Positions 18,086 to 27,551 of a stretch of DNA of 64,000 bases are shown here, in pieces. The notes beneath the pieces are model-generated. The model ran no database searches. It worked only from the letters and a program-made list of their open reading frames with translations, and was not told the origin of the DNA. The position numbers and the translations under genes are program-made. This DNA is from Candidatus Methanoperedens nitratireducens (GTDB lineage Archaea; Halobacteriota; Methanosarcinia; Methanosarcinales; Methanoperedenaceae), in NCBI RefSeq assembly GCF_000685155.1, contig NZ_JMIY01000002.1:167346-231345 (forward strand), written 5' to 3'. Positions within the stretch are counted from its first letter, which is position 1. Each line of letters begins with the position of its first letter.

Positions 18086-18112
18086 GCAAGATGCCCTCTT
18101 CTTCATTTTTTT
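18074..18112 (+). terminator. Intrinsic-type terminator after the secreted protein
   Basis: ATGAAGAAG (18074-18082, the last codons) pairs perfectly with CTTCTTCAT (18098-18106), followed by seven T residues and a further T-rich run. The stem includes the end of the coding sequence. Confidence 0.7.
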
Positions 18113-18217
18113 ATTTTTCGTGAACAGGAAATTCCCGCAATGGCTGAGGGGGCAGATAATGCAATAATTTTTACGAATGGAAACCATTAACATTGATAAT
18201 AATTAACAGGTGCTATC

Positions 18218-19039
18218 ATGGTTAACCATACAAAAGTAAAGGACTATATGACACAGGAAGTAGATACAGTCTCTCCTGATGATACTGTCAGGGATGTCAT
18301 ACAGTTGATACGGAGGACAGGACATGATGGTTTTCCTGTAGTGCGGGATAGGGATAGCAAGGTCATGGGGTATATATCAGCCGCGGATATGCTTGAGAAA
18401 GGTTTTGATGAGAAGGTCTCCAAAATCATGAGCCGGGATGTGCTTGTCGCTGATACAGAGATGGATATGAGCGATGTTGCACGCGTTATATTCAGATCAG
18501 GCAAATCAAAATTGCCTGTCGTGGATTCAAATAAACATCTGCGCGGTATTATTACGAATTCTGATGTCATACGCTCGCATATAGAGAGGACAAGCCCTCA
18601 GAAGGTCTGGACACTCAAGAAAACACTTGAAGCTATCCATAATATTCATGTTGATGTCATCCGCGAGCCTGTCAATATAGATGAACTTGTGCCAACGCAG
18701 CCCAAGATCTATGCAGACGAGCTCGATGGAAGGATATACGAACTTAAGAAAGGACTGGCTGAGCCGATCGTTGTAATAAAAAAGCCTAATAAACTTATAC
18801 TCGTGGATGGTCACCACAGGGTTGTAGCAGCAAAGAAACTCGGGATAAAAAGTATGGATGCCTATGTTATCCCGCTAGGCGATGAGGTGCATCTTGGCAT
18901 GGAAAAAACGGCAACATCAGCAGGTCTCCATACACTCTCGGATATTAAGATACTTGATTATGCCAAACATCCTCTCATTGAGGTAACAAAAAGATTAAAA
19001 AAGAATGATGAGAACGGTTTAGCTGATATAAATCAATAA
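18218..19039 (+). CDS. Two CBS domains fused to a ParB/sulfiredoxin-like domain
   Basis: Residues 1-125 hold a CBS pair (VKDYMTQEVDTVSPDDTVRD, GFPVVRD, ILVADT-like strands, GIITNSDVIRSHI). Residues 150-225 form a ParB N-terminal-like nuclease domain with the motif VDGHHRVVAAKKLGI. CBS pairs bind adenine nucleotides, so the ParB-like part may be switched by energy state. This CBS-ParB fusion is known from archaea, but its reaction is not established. The 3' end overlaps the convergent HTH-CBS regulator by seven bases, so the two CBS genes may be a functional pair. Confidence 0.85.
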   Translation: MVNHTKVKDYMTQEVDTVSPDDTVRDVIQLIRRTGHDGFPVVRDRDSKVMGYISAADMLEKGFDEKVSKIMSRDVLVADTEMDMSDVARVIFRSGKSKLPVVDSNKHLRGIITNSDVIRSHIERTSPQKVWTLKKTLEAIHNIHVDVIREPVNIDELVPTQPKIYADELDGRIYELKKGLAEPIVVIKKPNKLILVDGHHRVVAAKKLGIKSMDAYVIPLGDEVHLGMEKTATSAGLHTLSDIKILDYAKHPLIEVTKRLKKNDENGLADINQ

Positions 19040-19908
19040 AGGACAATTTTATCTAAGACATCCGTTTTTGAGATAAGCCCAACAAATTCGCCGTTTACCC
19101 GAACAAGCAGCCTTCCCACCTTTTCTTTATTAAAGACCCTTATTACCTCATAAAGGGGCAGTTCGCCATCAACCGATATGATCCTTTTTGTCATTATATC
19201 CTTTATCTTAAGGCTGGTCTTACCCTCAGCAAGTGTCTTTCCAATATCTGTGAGGGTTACGATACCCACGATAGCACTTTTATCCCGCACAGGTGCGCCA
19301 TGGATCTTATTCTCAACAAGAATCCTTGAGGCTTCCTGTATTGTGGCAGTAGCAGGGATTGTTATAGGGAATTCTTTGACGTAGTACTTAACTGGCTGCT
19401 TGGGCAGGGATATCATTTCCTGTATAATGAATAATAACGTATTCTCGGTATCATCCCGTCCGATCACTTCTCCACGCATTATAAGTTTATTTACAGGTGT
19501 AGGCCCTATTGTGATAGAATCTCCGATATCAAATTTCTTTATATCTCCGAGGACATGAACTGTGGCATTGCACAGATCAGGGTGCCTGACCGTAGTAAAA
19601 CTGACCTCTGCAGCCGTAGCATTCGGGATCAACTCGTTATTCCGTTTTATCGGTACTATTATTTCTTTATCCATTTCAAATAAGCACAGTGCACGATAGG
19701 TCTCGCCAGTCGCCTTGTATCCGCCTTTTGGCCCGGGTACCCCCTCAACCAGTCCCAGTGCTTTGAGTGACTGCATCTGGTTCCTGACTGTCCCGGGGTT
19801 TCTATTTATAACCTCTGCGATATCTTCTCCTTTAATTGCTTGTTTTCTCTCCCTGTATAGATTAATTAGAGCAGTTAGGATTTCTTTTTGAATAGGCGTA
19901 AGTTCCAT
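19033..19908 (-). CDS. HTH-CBS transcriptional regulator
   Basis: The 291 residues begin with a winged helix (TPIQKEILTALINLYRERK... NRNPGTVRNQMQSLKALGLVEGVPGPKGGY). A middle domain of about 90 residues follows, then a CBS pair (FPITIPATATIQEASRILVENKIHGAPV; IMTKRIISVDGELPLYEVIRV; GLISKTDVLDK). This architecture is known among archaeal regulators in which the CBS pair senses a nucleotide. Short AT-rich imperfect palindromes upstream (ATAGTGAGTATATATAACTAT near 19937) could be its own operator. The target is unknown. Confidence 0.85.
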   Translation of the reverse strand: MELTPIQKEILTALINLYRERKQAIKGEDIAEVINRNPGTVRNQMQSLKALGLVEGVPGPKGGYKATGETYRALCLFEMDKEIIVPIKRNNELIPNATAAEVSFTTVRHPDLCNATVHVLGDIKKFDIGDSITIGPTPVNKLIMRGEVIGRDDTENTLLFIIQEMISLPKQPVKYYVKEFPITIPATATIQEASRILVENKIHGAPVRDKSAIVGIVTLTDIGKTLAEGKTSLKIKDIMTKRIISVDGELPLYEVIRVFNKEKVGRLLVRVNGEFVGLISKTDVLDKIVLY

Positions 19909-20046
19909 ATATTTAGTTCTCCTGAATTCATATTATATAGTGAGTATATATAACTATTGATGATGATATTTTCAATATACCATCTTCGATTAGCTCAATC
20001 TCCTACTATAGTATAAATAATAGTTAAACTAATAATAAATCTTATC

Positions 20047-21321
20047 CTATTTTTTCTCCCATTTTTGAAGATATAGCACCTCAGATAGTGTTTTTCCTCT
20101 CTTTATCTCATCCCGGATTCTACGCTCATTTTTTTCAACCTCGATCGCCCGTCTTGCAACCTCATACCCCCTTTCTTTGGGTATAACCACCACACCGTTA
20201 TCATCTCCCACTATAAAATCACCGGGTCTAACAGTCTGACCTCCGCACTGTATTTCTGCATTGATCTCTCCAAACCCCTTTGGCTCACCTGCATTTGGCG
20301 TTATCGAGGTCGCAAACACCGGGAAGTTAAGGCGCCTGATATCATCCACATCTCTTACTGCCCCGTCGATCACCACACCTGCCACACCGTTATTAATACA
20401 GCTCAATGTAGCTAACTCTCCCCATGGGGCAACATGCGGGCTTCCGTTATAGATTACTATAACATCATCCTTTTTTGCTGCGTCGATAGCCTCTACAGTT
20501 TTTGCCCAGTCGCCAGGGAAGGTCTGGACTGTGATCGCCCTTCCAACAGCTTTGGTACCAGGACAGATAGAGCGGATCTTCCTCATAGCCCCTTTCCTGT
20601 GCATTGCATCAGAGATATTGGGCGTGGATACACGTTTCAGTAGAATAATCGTCTGCTCATCTATTGATCTCTCAGGTTCTTCTGTTATCCCGGGAGCATC
20701 AATGCTCTGGCGGATAGCCCGTGCAGATGCGGTTACACTGGATGAGCGGACGATGTTTCCCCCTACGATAACAATACTTGCGCCTGATAGAACCGCTCTG
20801 GCAGAGCTCTGTGCATCCAGTCCTCCTGCAACGGCTATGGGTATATTGAGCTTGAGTTTCTTCAGGATCCTTATAGGGTCCTCTCCCACCATCTGCTGGT
20901 CAATACCTACATGCACATTGATATAATCGATCCCCATATCTGCTAATTCTACAGCCCTCTGTGCAGGATCGTCTGTAGACAGGATATCAGCCATGAGTTT
21001 TACGCCATATTTACGGGCTGCCCTTATAGCATCCTGGATCGTGGAGTTATCCGCATTTCCAAGGATAATGATAATATCCGCACCTGCTTTGGCTGCCATC
21101 TCAACCTCCATGGCGCCTGTATCTATAGTTTTCATATCTGCCAGAATAACATTATCAGGGAATGCTGCTCTTAGCTGTCTTACTGCGTCCATGCCTTCGC
21201 TTTTAATTAATGGAGTGCCTGCTTCGATCCAGTCCACTCCACCCTCTACAGCTTCTTTTGCGATCTGGATAGCACGGTCTACCTCTAAAACATCGAGCGC
21301 AACCTGAAGTATTGGTCTGAT
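20047..21321 (-). CDS. 3-hexulose-6-phosphate synthase fused to an RraA-like domain
   Basis: An N-terminal HPS domain (OMP decarboxylase fold: [51 protein letters not shown]) is joined to an RraA/dimethylmenaquinone methyltransferase-like domain ([44 protein letters not shown]). In archaea HPS commonly makes ribulose-5-phosphate from fructose-6-phosphate through the reverse RuMP route. No ATG, GTG or TTG in frame precedes the essential first strand; the first GTG (21237) would cut off the conserved LQVALD. The start is set at the ATC (21321), aligned with the family's initiating Met; GGTGAT lies just upstream. A rare start codon or a sequence error are both possible. Confidence 0.85.
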   Translation of the reverse strand: MRPILQVALDVLEVDRAIQIAKEAVEGGVDWIEAGTPLIKSEGMDAVRQLRAAFPDNVILADMKTIDTGAMEVEMAAKAGADIIIILGNADNSTIQDAIRAARKYGVKLMADILSTDDPAQRAVELADMGIDYINVHVGIDQQMVGEDPIRILKKLKLNIPIAVAGGLDAQSSARAVLSGASIVIVGGNIVRSSSVTASARAIRQSIDAPGITEEPERSIDEQTIILLKRVSTPNISDAMHRKGAMRKIRSICPGTKAVGRAITVQTFPGDWAKTVEAIDAAKKDDVIVIYNGSPHVAPWGELATLSCINNGVAGVVIDGAVRDVDDIRRLNFPVFATSITPNAGEPKGFGEINAEIQCGGQTVRPGDFIVGDDNGVVVIPKERGYEVARRAIEVEKNERRIRDEIKRGKTLSEVLYLQKWEKK

Positions 21322-21419
21322 AACATCACCATTAAATAAATTAGCTTGTGTGATTAAAGCTTTAATGGTTGGTTACAGGCCAAAACTTATAACCTATCAA
21401 GGATACAACAGGATATTAT

Positions 21420-22058
21420 ATGGTCGAAACAAAAGAGATCCCGGATACTAAATCCGAGGTAATGCGTGTGATCCTGAATGTTTCCAAGAATCTGGCCAAA
21501 GAGAAACAGGGCGCTCTTTTTGTTATAGCAGACCATGAGAATATCACGGGCAACTACCGCCCTCATTATCCTCAGCTTCAGTTTACGGGTAGTCTGCTGA
21601 GTAAGGGAATGGATACAGTTATCGAAAAACTTGCTACCCTTGATGGTGCTATGATTTTTACACCGGAAGGTACATTGATCGCATACGGCTCAAGGATATT
21701 AAAATCCGAGACACTCCTTGGTTTCGGGACAAAGCATGCTGCTGCGAAAGGAATAACATCATTTGATAACTCAGCTACGGCAGTACTGGTCTCAGAAGAG
21801 AGCGGGTGGATAAAGGTTTTTCAGAAAGGAGAGATCGTCCTTGAGACCGATGCCGTGGATATCGAATCATCCATACTTGAGAAGGTTTCCAGCTTTCTTA
21901 CAAACAGAGATATGGCCCTGCTTGCAGGTGCAGGGATAACGGTAGCCGCAGGTGTGGTCACTGCACCAGCATTACTGATCGTGGGCGGGGCATACATGGT
22001 GGTTAAGACAGCGGGATCAGTGATCTCCTCAGCCTTAAAGAAAGAAAAGATCAAGTGA
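21420..22058 (+). CDS. dacZ: DacZ-type diadenylate cyclase
   Basis: This 212-residue protein contains the DisA_N (DAC) domain that makes cyclic di-AMP from two ATP. The catalytic motifs are LDGAMIFTPEGTLIAYG (DGA) and GFGTKHAAAKGIT, the latter in the place of GTRHRAA. Unlike bacterial CdaA, there is no N-terminal membrane part; a hydrophobic C-terminal stretch (LLAGAGITVAAGVVTAPALLIVGGAY) is present. In archaea c-di-AMP controls osmotic and potassium balance, which may be relevant to the osmolyte operon at 41.6-48.6 kb. The stop overlaps the dapF start as GTGA. Confidence 0.88.
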   Translation: MVETKEIPDTKSEVMRVILNVSKNLAKEKQGALFVIADHENITGNYRPHYPQLQFTGSLLSKGMDTVIEKLATLDGAMIFTPEGTLIAYGSRILKSETLLGFGTKHAAAKGITSFDNSATAVLVSEESGWIKVFQKGEIVLETDAVDIESSILEKVSSFLTNRDMALLAGAGITVAAGVVTAPALLIVGGAYMVVKTAGSVISSALKKEKIK

Positions 22059-22873
22059 GCGATATGGTTCATTTCACAAAGCTGCAGGGCAACGGTAATG
22101 ATTTCATCCTGATAGATGAGTATAATGGAGAGGTCATACATGCTGATAAAAAATCAGCCTTTGCGGCGAAGTACTGTGACCGCAATTTCGGGATAGGGGC
22201 TGATGGCGTCTTATACCTTGGAAGCTCGGATAGAGCAGATATCAGAATGAGGATATTCAACTCAGATGGCACAGAAGCGGAGATGTGCGGCAACGGCATT
22301 CGATGTCTGGTGAAATATGCGCTTGATAAGGGTTATATAAAAAAGAACGCAACTGTTGAAACGCTTGCAGGCGTTCTCTCCATAAGTTCACGGATCGAGG
22401 ACAGGACATGGGTAACGGTAAATATGGGCAAACCTGTTTTTATGCGGGAGAGAATCCCTGCAAGAGGAGAGGGTGAGTTCCTTGAGGTGGATATGCACGA
22501 CTACAGTGTGTCGGCAGTCAATACCGGTGTACCTCATGCGGTCATTTTCGTGGATTCACTTGTGCCTCAATTGATGCATACAGCACCCGGAATCCGCTAT
22601 GATCCTGTCTTTCCGAAGGGGATAAACGTGAATTTTGTGCGTGTGGATTCAATTGATGAGATTACCATAAGCACATACGAGCGCGGGGTGGAGGCTGAGA
22701 CCTTAAGCTGCGGTACCGGTTCTGTGGCATGCGTTGCTGTAGCCAGCAGACTTGGAAGGACCGGCAGGAGGGTCAAGGTAAATACAAAAGGTGGAGAATT
22801 GATAATCACTCTTACCGATGAGGCAGCTTTTATGGAAGGCCCGGCTGAGCGTGTATTTGATGGAATTATATAG
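22055..22873 (+). CDS. dapF: Diaminopimelate epimerase
   Basis: DapF converts LL- to meso-diaminopimelate in lysine synthesis. The two catalytic cysteines are in EMCGNGIRC and LSCGTGSVA, and the start KLQGNGNDFILID is typical. The length (272 residues) is normal. The GTG at 22055 overlaps the dacZ stop; an ATG at 22064 is an alternative. Lysine made here would also feed lysine 2,3-aminomutase at 42758. Confidence 0.97.
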   Translation: MSDMVHFTKLQGNGNDFILIDEYNGEVIHADKKSAFAAKYCDRNFGIGADGVLYLGSSDRADIRMRIFNSDGTEAEMCGNGIRCLVKYALDKGYIKKNATVETLAGVLSISSRIEDRTWVTVNMGKPVFMRERIPARGEGEFLEVDMHDYSVSAVNTGVPHAVIFVDSLVPQLMHTAPGIRYDPVFPKGINVNFVRVDSIDEITISTYERGVEAETLSCGTGSVACVAVASRLGRTGRRVKVNTKGGELIITLTDEAAFMEGPAERVFDGII

Positions 22874-22971
22874 TAATCCTGTATCTGCGTTAATTTGCGT
22901 TAATATGTATAGTTTCTATCAATTAGTAGCAAAGCTTTTAATCAGCAGACCCATGTAGAAGGCGAATTAAT

Positions 22972-23844
22972 ATGCTTGATATCGCAATCCCAAAAGGCAG
23001 TCTTGAAGAGCAGACACTTCTCCTGTTCAAACAGGCAGATCTTGAGATAAGAAAAACAGACCGTGAGTATAATCCCACAATAAAAGACCCGAGAATAAAG
23101 AAGATAAAGATACTGCGCCCGCAGGAGATCCCAAAGTACGTTGAAGAGGGCTACTTTGATCTTGGCATCTCTGGAAGGGACTGGGTGATGGAATCAGAAT
23201 CCGATGTGGTCGAAATCGCAGATATGTTCTACAGTAAGATGGGGGAAGGGATTGTTAAAATCGTCGTGGCTGTACCGGATCATCAGGAAATCAAAAGCGC
23301 AAAAGACATAAAATCAGGAAGCAGGGTCTCAACAGAGTACCCCAGGCTTACAAAGAGGTTTTTTGATAATCTGGGCATTTCTGTTGATATTCGATACTCA
23401 TACGGCGCAACCGAGGCCAAAGTCCCGGAGCTTGTGGATGTGATCGTGGACCTTACAGAGACTGGCTCGACCCTGCGAAAGAACGGGTTAAGAATTGTGG
23501 ATACTATACTTGAATCCAATACAAAGCTCATCGCCAATAAGAAGAGCTGGAATGACCCTGCGAAGAGGAGGGAGATAGAGGAGATAAGGATCCTTTTACT
23601 GGCTGTACTTGAGGCGCGCGGCAAGGTGTATATTGTGATGAACGTCCCTGAAGATAGACTGGACGGTATTGTGAGCGCCCTCCCTGCCATGAAAAACCCA
23701 ACGGTATCAAAGCTCTACAAGTCGGATTACTATGCCGTGGGAACGGTTGTGAGCAAGAGCGAGATCAATATCCTTATACCAGAGCTCAAGACCCTGGGTG
23801 CAGAGGATATCCTTGAGATGGACATCACCAAGATCGTACACTGA
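22972..23844 (+). CDS. hisG: ATP phosphoribosyltransferase, long form
   Basis: HisG carries out the first step of histidine synthesis. The 290 residues include the catalytic core (IAIPKGSLEEQTL, GYFDLGISGRDWV, VVDLTETGSTLRKNGLRI) and a C-terminal regulatory ACT-like domain (KVYIVMNVPEDRLDGIVSALPAMKNPT) that binds histidine for feedback control. That domain marks the long, HisZ-independent form. It lies four bases before queH. The end of hisD is at the far edge of the window, so his genes are scattered. Confidence 0.97.
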   Translation: MLDIAIPKGSLEEQTLLLFKQADLEIRKTDREYNPTIKDPRIKKIKILRPQEIPKYVEEGYFDLGISGRDWVMESESDVVEIADMFYSKMGEGIVKIVVAVPDHQEIKSAKDIKSGSRVSTEYPRLTKRFFDNLGISVDIRYSYGATEAKVPELVDVIVDLTETGSTLRKNGLRIVDTILESNTKLIANKKSWNDPAKRREIEEIRILLLAVLEARGKVYIVMNVPEDRLDGIVSALPAMKNPTVSKLYKSDYYAVGTVVSKSEINILIPELKTLGAEDILEMDITKIVH

Positions 23845-23847
23845 ACT

Positions 23848-24396
23848 ATGCGTATCCTTGTCCATATCTGCTGCGCGCCGTGCTTTACATACCCTCATAA
23901 AAAGCTGGTCGGGGAAGGACACGATGTGACGGGTTTTTTCTACAACCCTAATATCCACCCTTATCTGGAATATAAGAACAGGATGGAGTCGCTCAAGAGG
24001 TATGCAGGGCTAAAAGGGGTAAGGGTGATCTACAGGGATGATTATGATCTTGAGGGCTATCTCCGCGGCGCTCTTGGCGCTGAGGACAGGTGCAGGTTCT
24101 GCTATACAAACAGGCTCACCGAGACAGCCAGAACCGCAGGCATGCTCGGGTTCGAGGCTTTCACCACCACGCTGCTGATATCCCCGTACCAGAAGCATGA
24201 GGCGCTTATCGAGGCGGGAGAGAGGGCTGCGGATGAATACAGCATCGAGTTCTATTATGAGGATTTCAGGGAAGGGTACAGGGAGTCGCGCGGGCTTGCG
24301 CGGGAGCTCGGGCTGTACATGCAGAAATACTGCGGGTGCATCTTCAGCGAGAGGGAGAGGTACTCTGGGGGAAAGGTAAAGGTAGATAAAAGATGA
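23848..24396 (+). CDS. queH: QueH-family (DUF208) epoxyqueuosine reductase-like protein
   Basis: The protein has all hallmarks of QueH: HICCAPCFTYP at the N-terminus, RCRFCYTNRL in the middle and KYCGCIFSE at the end. These cysteines bind an iron-sulfur cluster and a second metal. In bacteria QueH reduces epoxyqueuosine to queuosine in tRNA. Archaea use archaeosine instead, so the role here is unclear; a related reduction is possible. The gene is GC-rich and follows hisG by three bases, which suggests co-transcription rather than a shared pathway. Confidence 0.88.
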   Translation: MRILVHICCAPCFTYPHKKLVGEGHDVTGFFYNPNIHPYLEYKNRMESLKRYAGLKGVRVIYRDDYDLEGYLRGALGAEDRCRFCYTNRLTETARTAGMLGFEAFTTTLLISPYQKHEALIEAGERAADEYSIEFYYEDFREGYRESRGLARELGLYMQKYCGCIFSERERYSGGKVKVDKR

Positions 24397-24464
24397 CCCT
24401 TACATCTCGCAGGAAGAGAACTCTTACTGAGCTTCTCGACACTATAGCCAGATTTGCTTTAAAT

Positions 24465-25397
24465 TCAGAACTTTAAATTGTTCTCAAGCAGCGTAAGTGA
24501 GCGTATCCATTCTCCCTTCGGCTCTCTTGTTGTCCCTACAACAAGCCGTTTTATATCTCCTGCAGACTCGACCATCCCTCTTGCCTCGATCCTCTCACCT
24601 TCCAGCGCCTGTCCCGCATAGGTATGGGTATAGGATAGCACGTAGCTTATCTCTGGATGGTCTATTTTATAAATCGCCGGGCTGTCAAATGAAAAATCAG
24701 CACTGTTCACGGTTGCCTCAATAGTCTCAGCACCGATATCAACCCCTCTTGGGCAGGGACCGATATCCTCCCAGTCCCTCACATACAGAAGGTCAAAATA
24801 TGTCCCATCCACCATTCCCCTGTTCCCTTTCCTGAGCTCATGAACAAGGAATTCATCAAAGGATAGCTCAGGCCTGCGTTTTTTATAGATATCACGCCAC
24901 ATCTCATCACTTATCTCTGTAACAACAGATTTTTCTTTTTTTGCATGTTCTATGATATCCCGTGCCACGAACCACGAGTTGCCGTAAACAATAAAATCAA
25001 TATCAGAGGATTCATTATCCAGTCCAGCAAGAAGTGAGCCTGTTACTCCCATCTTCTCAAGCGGTACGCCTTTTTGCAGCGTTCTGACGATATCCCTGAC
25101 CCTCCTGTTATCTCTCATCATAATAGGAAGTCTCTGGTTCGGGGCAAGTACCTGCTTAACAGAATCACGGGGTACGATATGAACATCCTTTACCCACTGT
25201 GGACGGGCTGATTTCATGAACATGAATGCATCATCAAAGTCAAGCTTCCTGTATTTTTTATATACACCTCTTGAGCCTGCAGGATCTGGCACATATCTCA
25301 GGACTGATCGTATGCCCTCGTCATGGCAGTAATCCGCTACAGCAAATATCCAGTCATCATCAGTAATTATGAAATCACGCAGTCGGGTTCTCATCAT
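24465..25397 (-). CDS. MNT/polymerase beta-like nucleotidyltransferase
   Basis: The 310-residue protein contains the nucleotidyltransferase signature VTGSLLAGLDNESSDIDFIVYG (GS...SDID) at about residues 138-159, the metal-binding motif of polymerase beta-type enzymes. N-terminal (HDEGIRSVLRYVPDPAGSRGVYKKYRKL) and C-terminal parts are particular to an archaeal family of predicted nucleotidyltransferases. Substrate unknown: the choice between nucleotidyl transfer to protein, RNA or small molecule is open. It is convergent with queH and divergent from the TRAM gene. Confidence 0.75.
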   Translation of the reverse strand: MMRTRLRDFIITDDDWIFAVADYCHDEGIRSVLRYVPDPAGSRGVYKKYRKLDFDDAFMFMKSARPQWVKDVHIVPRDSVKQVLAPNQRLPIMMRDNRRVRDIVRTLQKGVPLEKMGVTGSLLAGLDNESSDIDFIVYGNSWFVARDIIEHAKKEKSVVTEISDEMWRDIYKKRRPELSFDEFLVHELRKGNRGMVDGTYFDLLYVRDWEDIGPCPRGVDIGAETIEATVNSADFSFDSPAIYKIDHPEISYVLSYTHTYAGQALEGERIEARGMVESAGDIKRLVVGTTREPKGEWIRSLTLLENNLKF

Positions 25398-25595
25398 TGT
25401 TTATTCTACAGGGTCAAATCAATATAAATAATATGCTTCTATCGTATCTTGAATTTTAAATCGCAGCAAAGTTTTATCTATTGTAGGGATATAGTTATAT
25501 ACAATGTAAGGCTGTTTTGTGGTGACATCTACAGCAGTAGAATATGCACTATTTCTGCAGTTCTTGTTTACCAGGATAGCTGATAATAGTTAAGG

Positions 25596-25814
25596 ATGTG
25601 TGTGGCTTTGATGAATAATCAGGAAAAGAGTGCTCCGGTAACAGTCGGAGAAACCTATGATGTATCGATAGACGATATAGCAAAACAGGGAGATGGGATT
25701 GCAAGAGTAAAAGGCTTTGTTATATTTGTGCCCAAGACAAAAGTGGGTGACAAGGTCAGGATCAAGGTTACTAAAGTACTGCGGAAATTTGCGTTTGCTG
25801 AGAAAGTGGAGTAA
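25596..25814 (+). CDS. TRAM domain RNA-binding protein
   Basis: This small protein is almost entirely a TRAM domain: VGETYDVSIDDIAKQGDGIARVKGFVIFVPKTKVGDKVRIKVTKV. Single TRAM proteins in methanogenic archaea bind RNA and act like cold-shock chaperones. Two ATGs are possible (25596 and 25611); the later one drops five residues. AT-rich sequence upstream (25398-25595) separates it from the divergent nucleotidyltransferase. pth2 follows 63 bases on. Confidence 0.92.
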   Translation: MCVALMNNQEKSAPVTVGETYDVSIDDIAKQGDGIARVKGFVIFVPKTKVGDKVRIKVTKVLRKFAFAEKVE

Positions 25815-25877
25815 AAAACAATAAGTGAAATTAATGTCTCTCTTCAATAGAATCTTGGACTAATTCTCAGACTTGAT

Positions 25878-26225
25878 ATGTCCGAGTATAAGCAGTGCAT
25901 CATAGTGCGGGATGACCTGAAACTATCGAAAGGCAAGCTTGCTGTCCAGGTTGCGCACGCCGCAGTCTCAGCTTACGAATTTGCTGACAGGGATATCCGT
26001 GAGGCATGGAAGGAGGGGGGACAGAAGAAGGTTGTATTAAGAGTTCCGAAGTTGCAGGACCTGTTTGAATTGAAAGAAACTGCAAGGAGGCATGGTCTAT
26101 CCACAGCACTGATCACGGATGCAGGACTGACAGAAGTGCCCCCCGGGACGATTACAGTTTTAGGAATCGGACCTGCTGAGGTAAGCATGCTGGATAAAAT
26201 CACGGGTCACCTGAAGCTGCTTTAA
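25878..26225 (+). CDS. pth2: Peptidyl-tRNA hydrolase, archaeal type (Pth2)
   Basis: This enzyme releases tRNA from stalled peptidyl-tRNA. The 115 residues match Pth2: [26 protein letters not shown] at the N-terminus, [15 protein letters not shown] in the middle and [19 protein letters not shown] before the end. The lysine in GKLAVQ and the aspartate in DAGLT are catalytic-site residues of the family. The 3' end overlaps that of the polyferredoxin gene by four bases. Confidence 0.97.
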   Translation: MSEYKQCIIVRDDLKLSKGKLAVQVAHAAVSAYEFADRDIREAWKEGGQKKVVLRVPKLQDLFELKETARRHGLSTALITDAGLTEVPPGTITVLGIGPAEVSMLDKITGHLKLL

Positions 26226-27547
26226 GTCTTTAAGTTTAAGAGCCGCTTCTTTATTTCCTGTGCCGCTACTTCAGGATCTTTTTTCTCCCAGGTGCGTCTT
26301 ACCTGTTTATTACCCAGAAGTGAAGATATTCTGCCGATCCTCTCATCCACGAGCTTTCTGAACTCATGGTTGACATCTGGCCTGGAGTTTGGCGATCCGT
26401 TCTTCCGCTCAGCCTTCTCCATACTCAATGTGCGTGAGAGTTCAGGCCGCCCTCTCTTTTCTGTTGTAAGGCAGGTTATCGCCCGCTTCCAGTCCTGCGC
26501 CCAGGGTGTATCTGCTATGTCGGTATGCCTTACCCCTGTCCTTTTTACCCCGATAGCCCTGATATGGCAGGCTCTCTCACAGGCGCCGCAGTATGTGCAG
26601 AAATCCCGCACCACATCTATCTTCCTGTCCTGCGGTATAATCCATGCTTTTGACGGGCAGACATTGAAGCATCCATGGCAGCCTACAGGATCGCAGCCTT
26701 TAAGTTTTGCGTCTATCAGTTCAATCTCACCATCAAAAGGTTTTGTCACAAAAGCTGCATCATAAGGGCAGACAGCTTCGCACCAGCCACATCTGGTGCA
26801 TCTGTTATTGTCTACCCTTATATTCCCTGTTATCTCCGGGGCGATCTTTTTTATATCCTCGTCATCAAAGTCTCCCCTTACTTTTATGGCATCCTCCGGA
26901 CAGAACGGGACGCAGATACCGCAGTAATCGCACCGCCCGCGATCAACCAGCAGGTCAGAAAAAGGCACAAGGTCATCTGCGGCTGCCTTTTTCTCAACAA
27001 GTACAAAAGCAGGGCAAAGCTCCATGCACAGACCGCACAGGGTGCATTTCTCCACATTGACCTCGATTTCACCTGTCGCTTCAGTCTTAAATGGCGCTAT
27101 GGCCTCCTTTTTCTGGAATGTGAATTCTACATCTATTGCCTCTTCAGGACATGCTTTTTTGCAGAGCATACAGGGCAGGCACTTATCATTGAAGATCACG
27201 CCAGAATCAAGATGAGGAAACTGTGATAATTCAAGAATATCCTTATCGTCCACGGTCATCCTGATAGCCCCTACAGGACAGAAGGCAGCGCACATGCCGC
27301 AGAACGAGCACCTGGTATGATCTATAATAACAGGCGGTGCATCCAGTCCCGTGGCTATTTCGATCAGAGGGCCCGGCTCTATTGCTTTTTTAGGGCAGAC
27401 CTCGATGCATATACCGCAACCACTGCAGCGTTTATAATCATAATCAAGGGTTTTTCTTGATCTATCTGTCCTCTGGTCATACAGGAAATGTGTATCCCTG
27501 ACCTCGCTATCCACAGTGATATCAATTCTCTCATCGCTCATGCTCAC
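26222..27547 (-). CDS. Polyferredoxin with eight cluster motifs
   Basis: This 441-residue iron-sulfur protein has eight cysteine motifs: [81 protein letters not shown] and [12 protein letters not shown]. Most follow CxxCxxCxxxCP for a 4Fe-4S cluster. The C-terminal ~100 residues are charged and cysteine-free. The start lies four bases after the hdrA2 stop, so it is probably an electron wire serving HdrA2. Polyferredoxins of this kind accompany hydrogenases (MvhB) or Hdr complexes in methanogens. The exact partner is inferred from position. Confidence 0.9.
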   Translation of the reverse strand: MSMSDERIDITVDSEVRDTHFLYDQRTDRSRKTLDYDYKRCSGCGICIEVCPKKAIEPGPLIEIATGLDAPPVIIDHTRCSFCGMCAAFCPVGAIRMTVDDKDILELSQFPHLDSGVIFNDKCLPCMLCKKACPEEAIDVEFTFQKKEAIAPFKTEATGEIEVNVEKCTLCGLCMELCPAFVLVEKKAAADDLVPFSDLLVDRGRCDYCGICVPFCPEDAIKVRGDFDDEDIKKIAPEITGNIRVDNNRCTRCGWCEAVCPYDAAFVTKPFDGEIELIDAKLKGCDPVGCHGCFNVCPSKAWIIPQDRKIDVVRDFCTYCGACERACHIRAIGVKRTGVRHTDIADTPWAQDWKRAITCLTTEKRGRPELSRTLSMEKAERKNGSPNSRPDVNHEFRKLVDERIGRISSLLGNKQVRRTWEKKDPEVAAQEIKKRLLNLKT

Positions 27548-27551
27548 ATTA

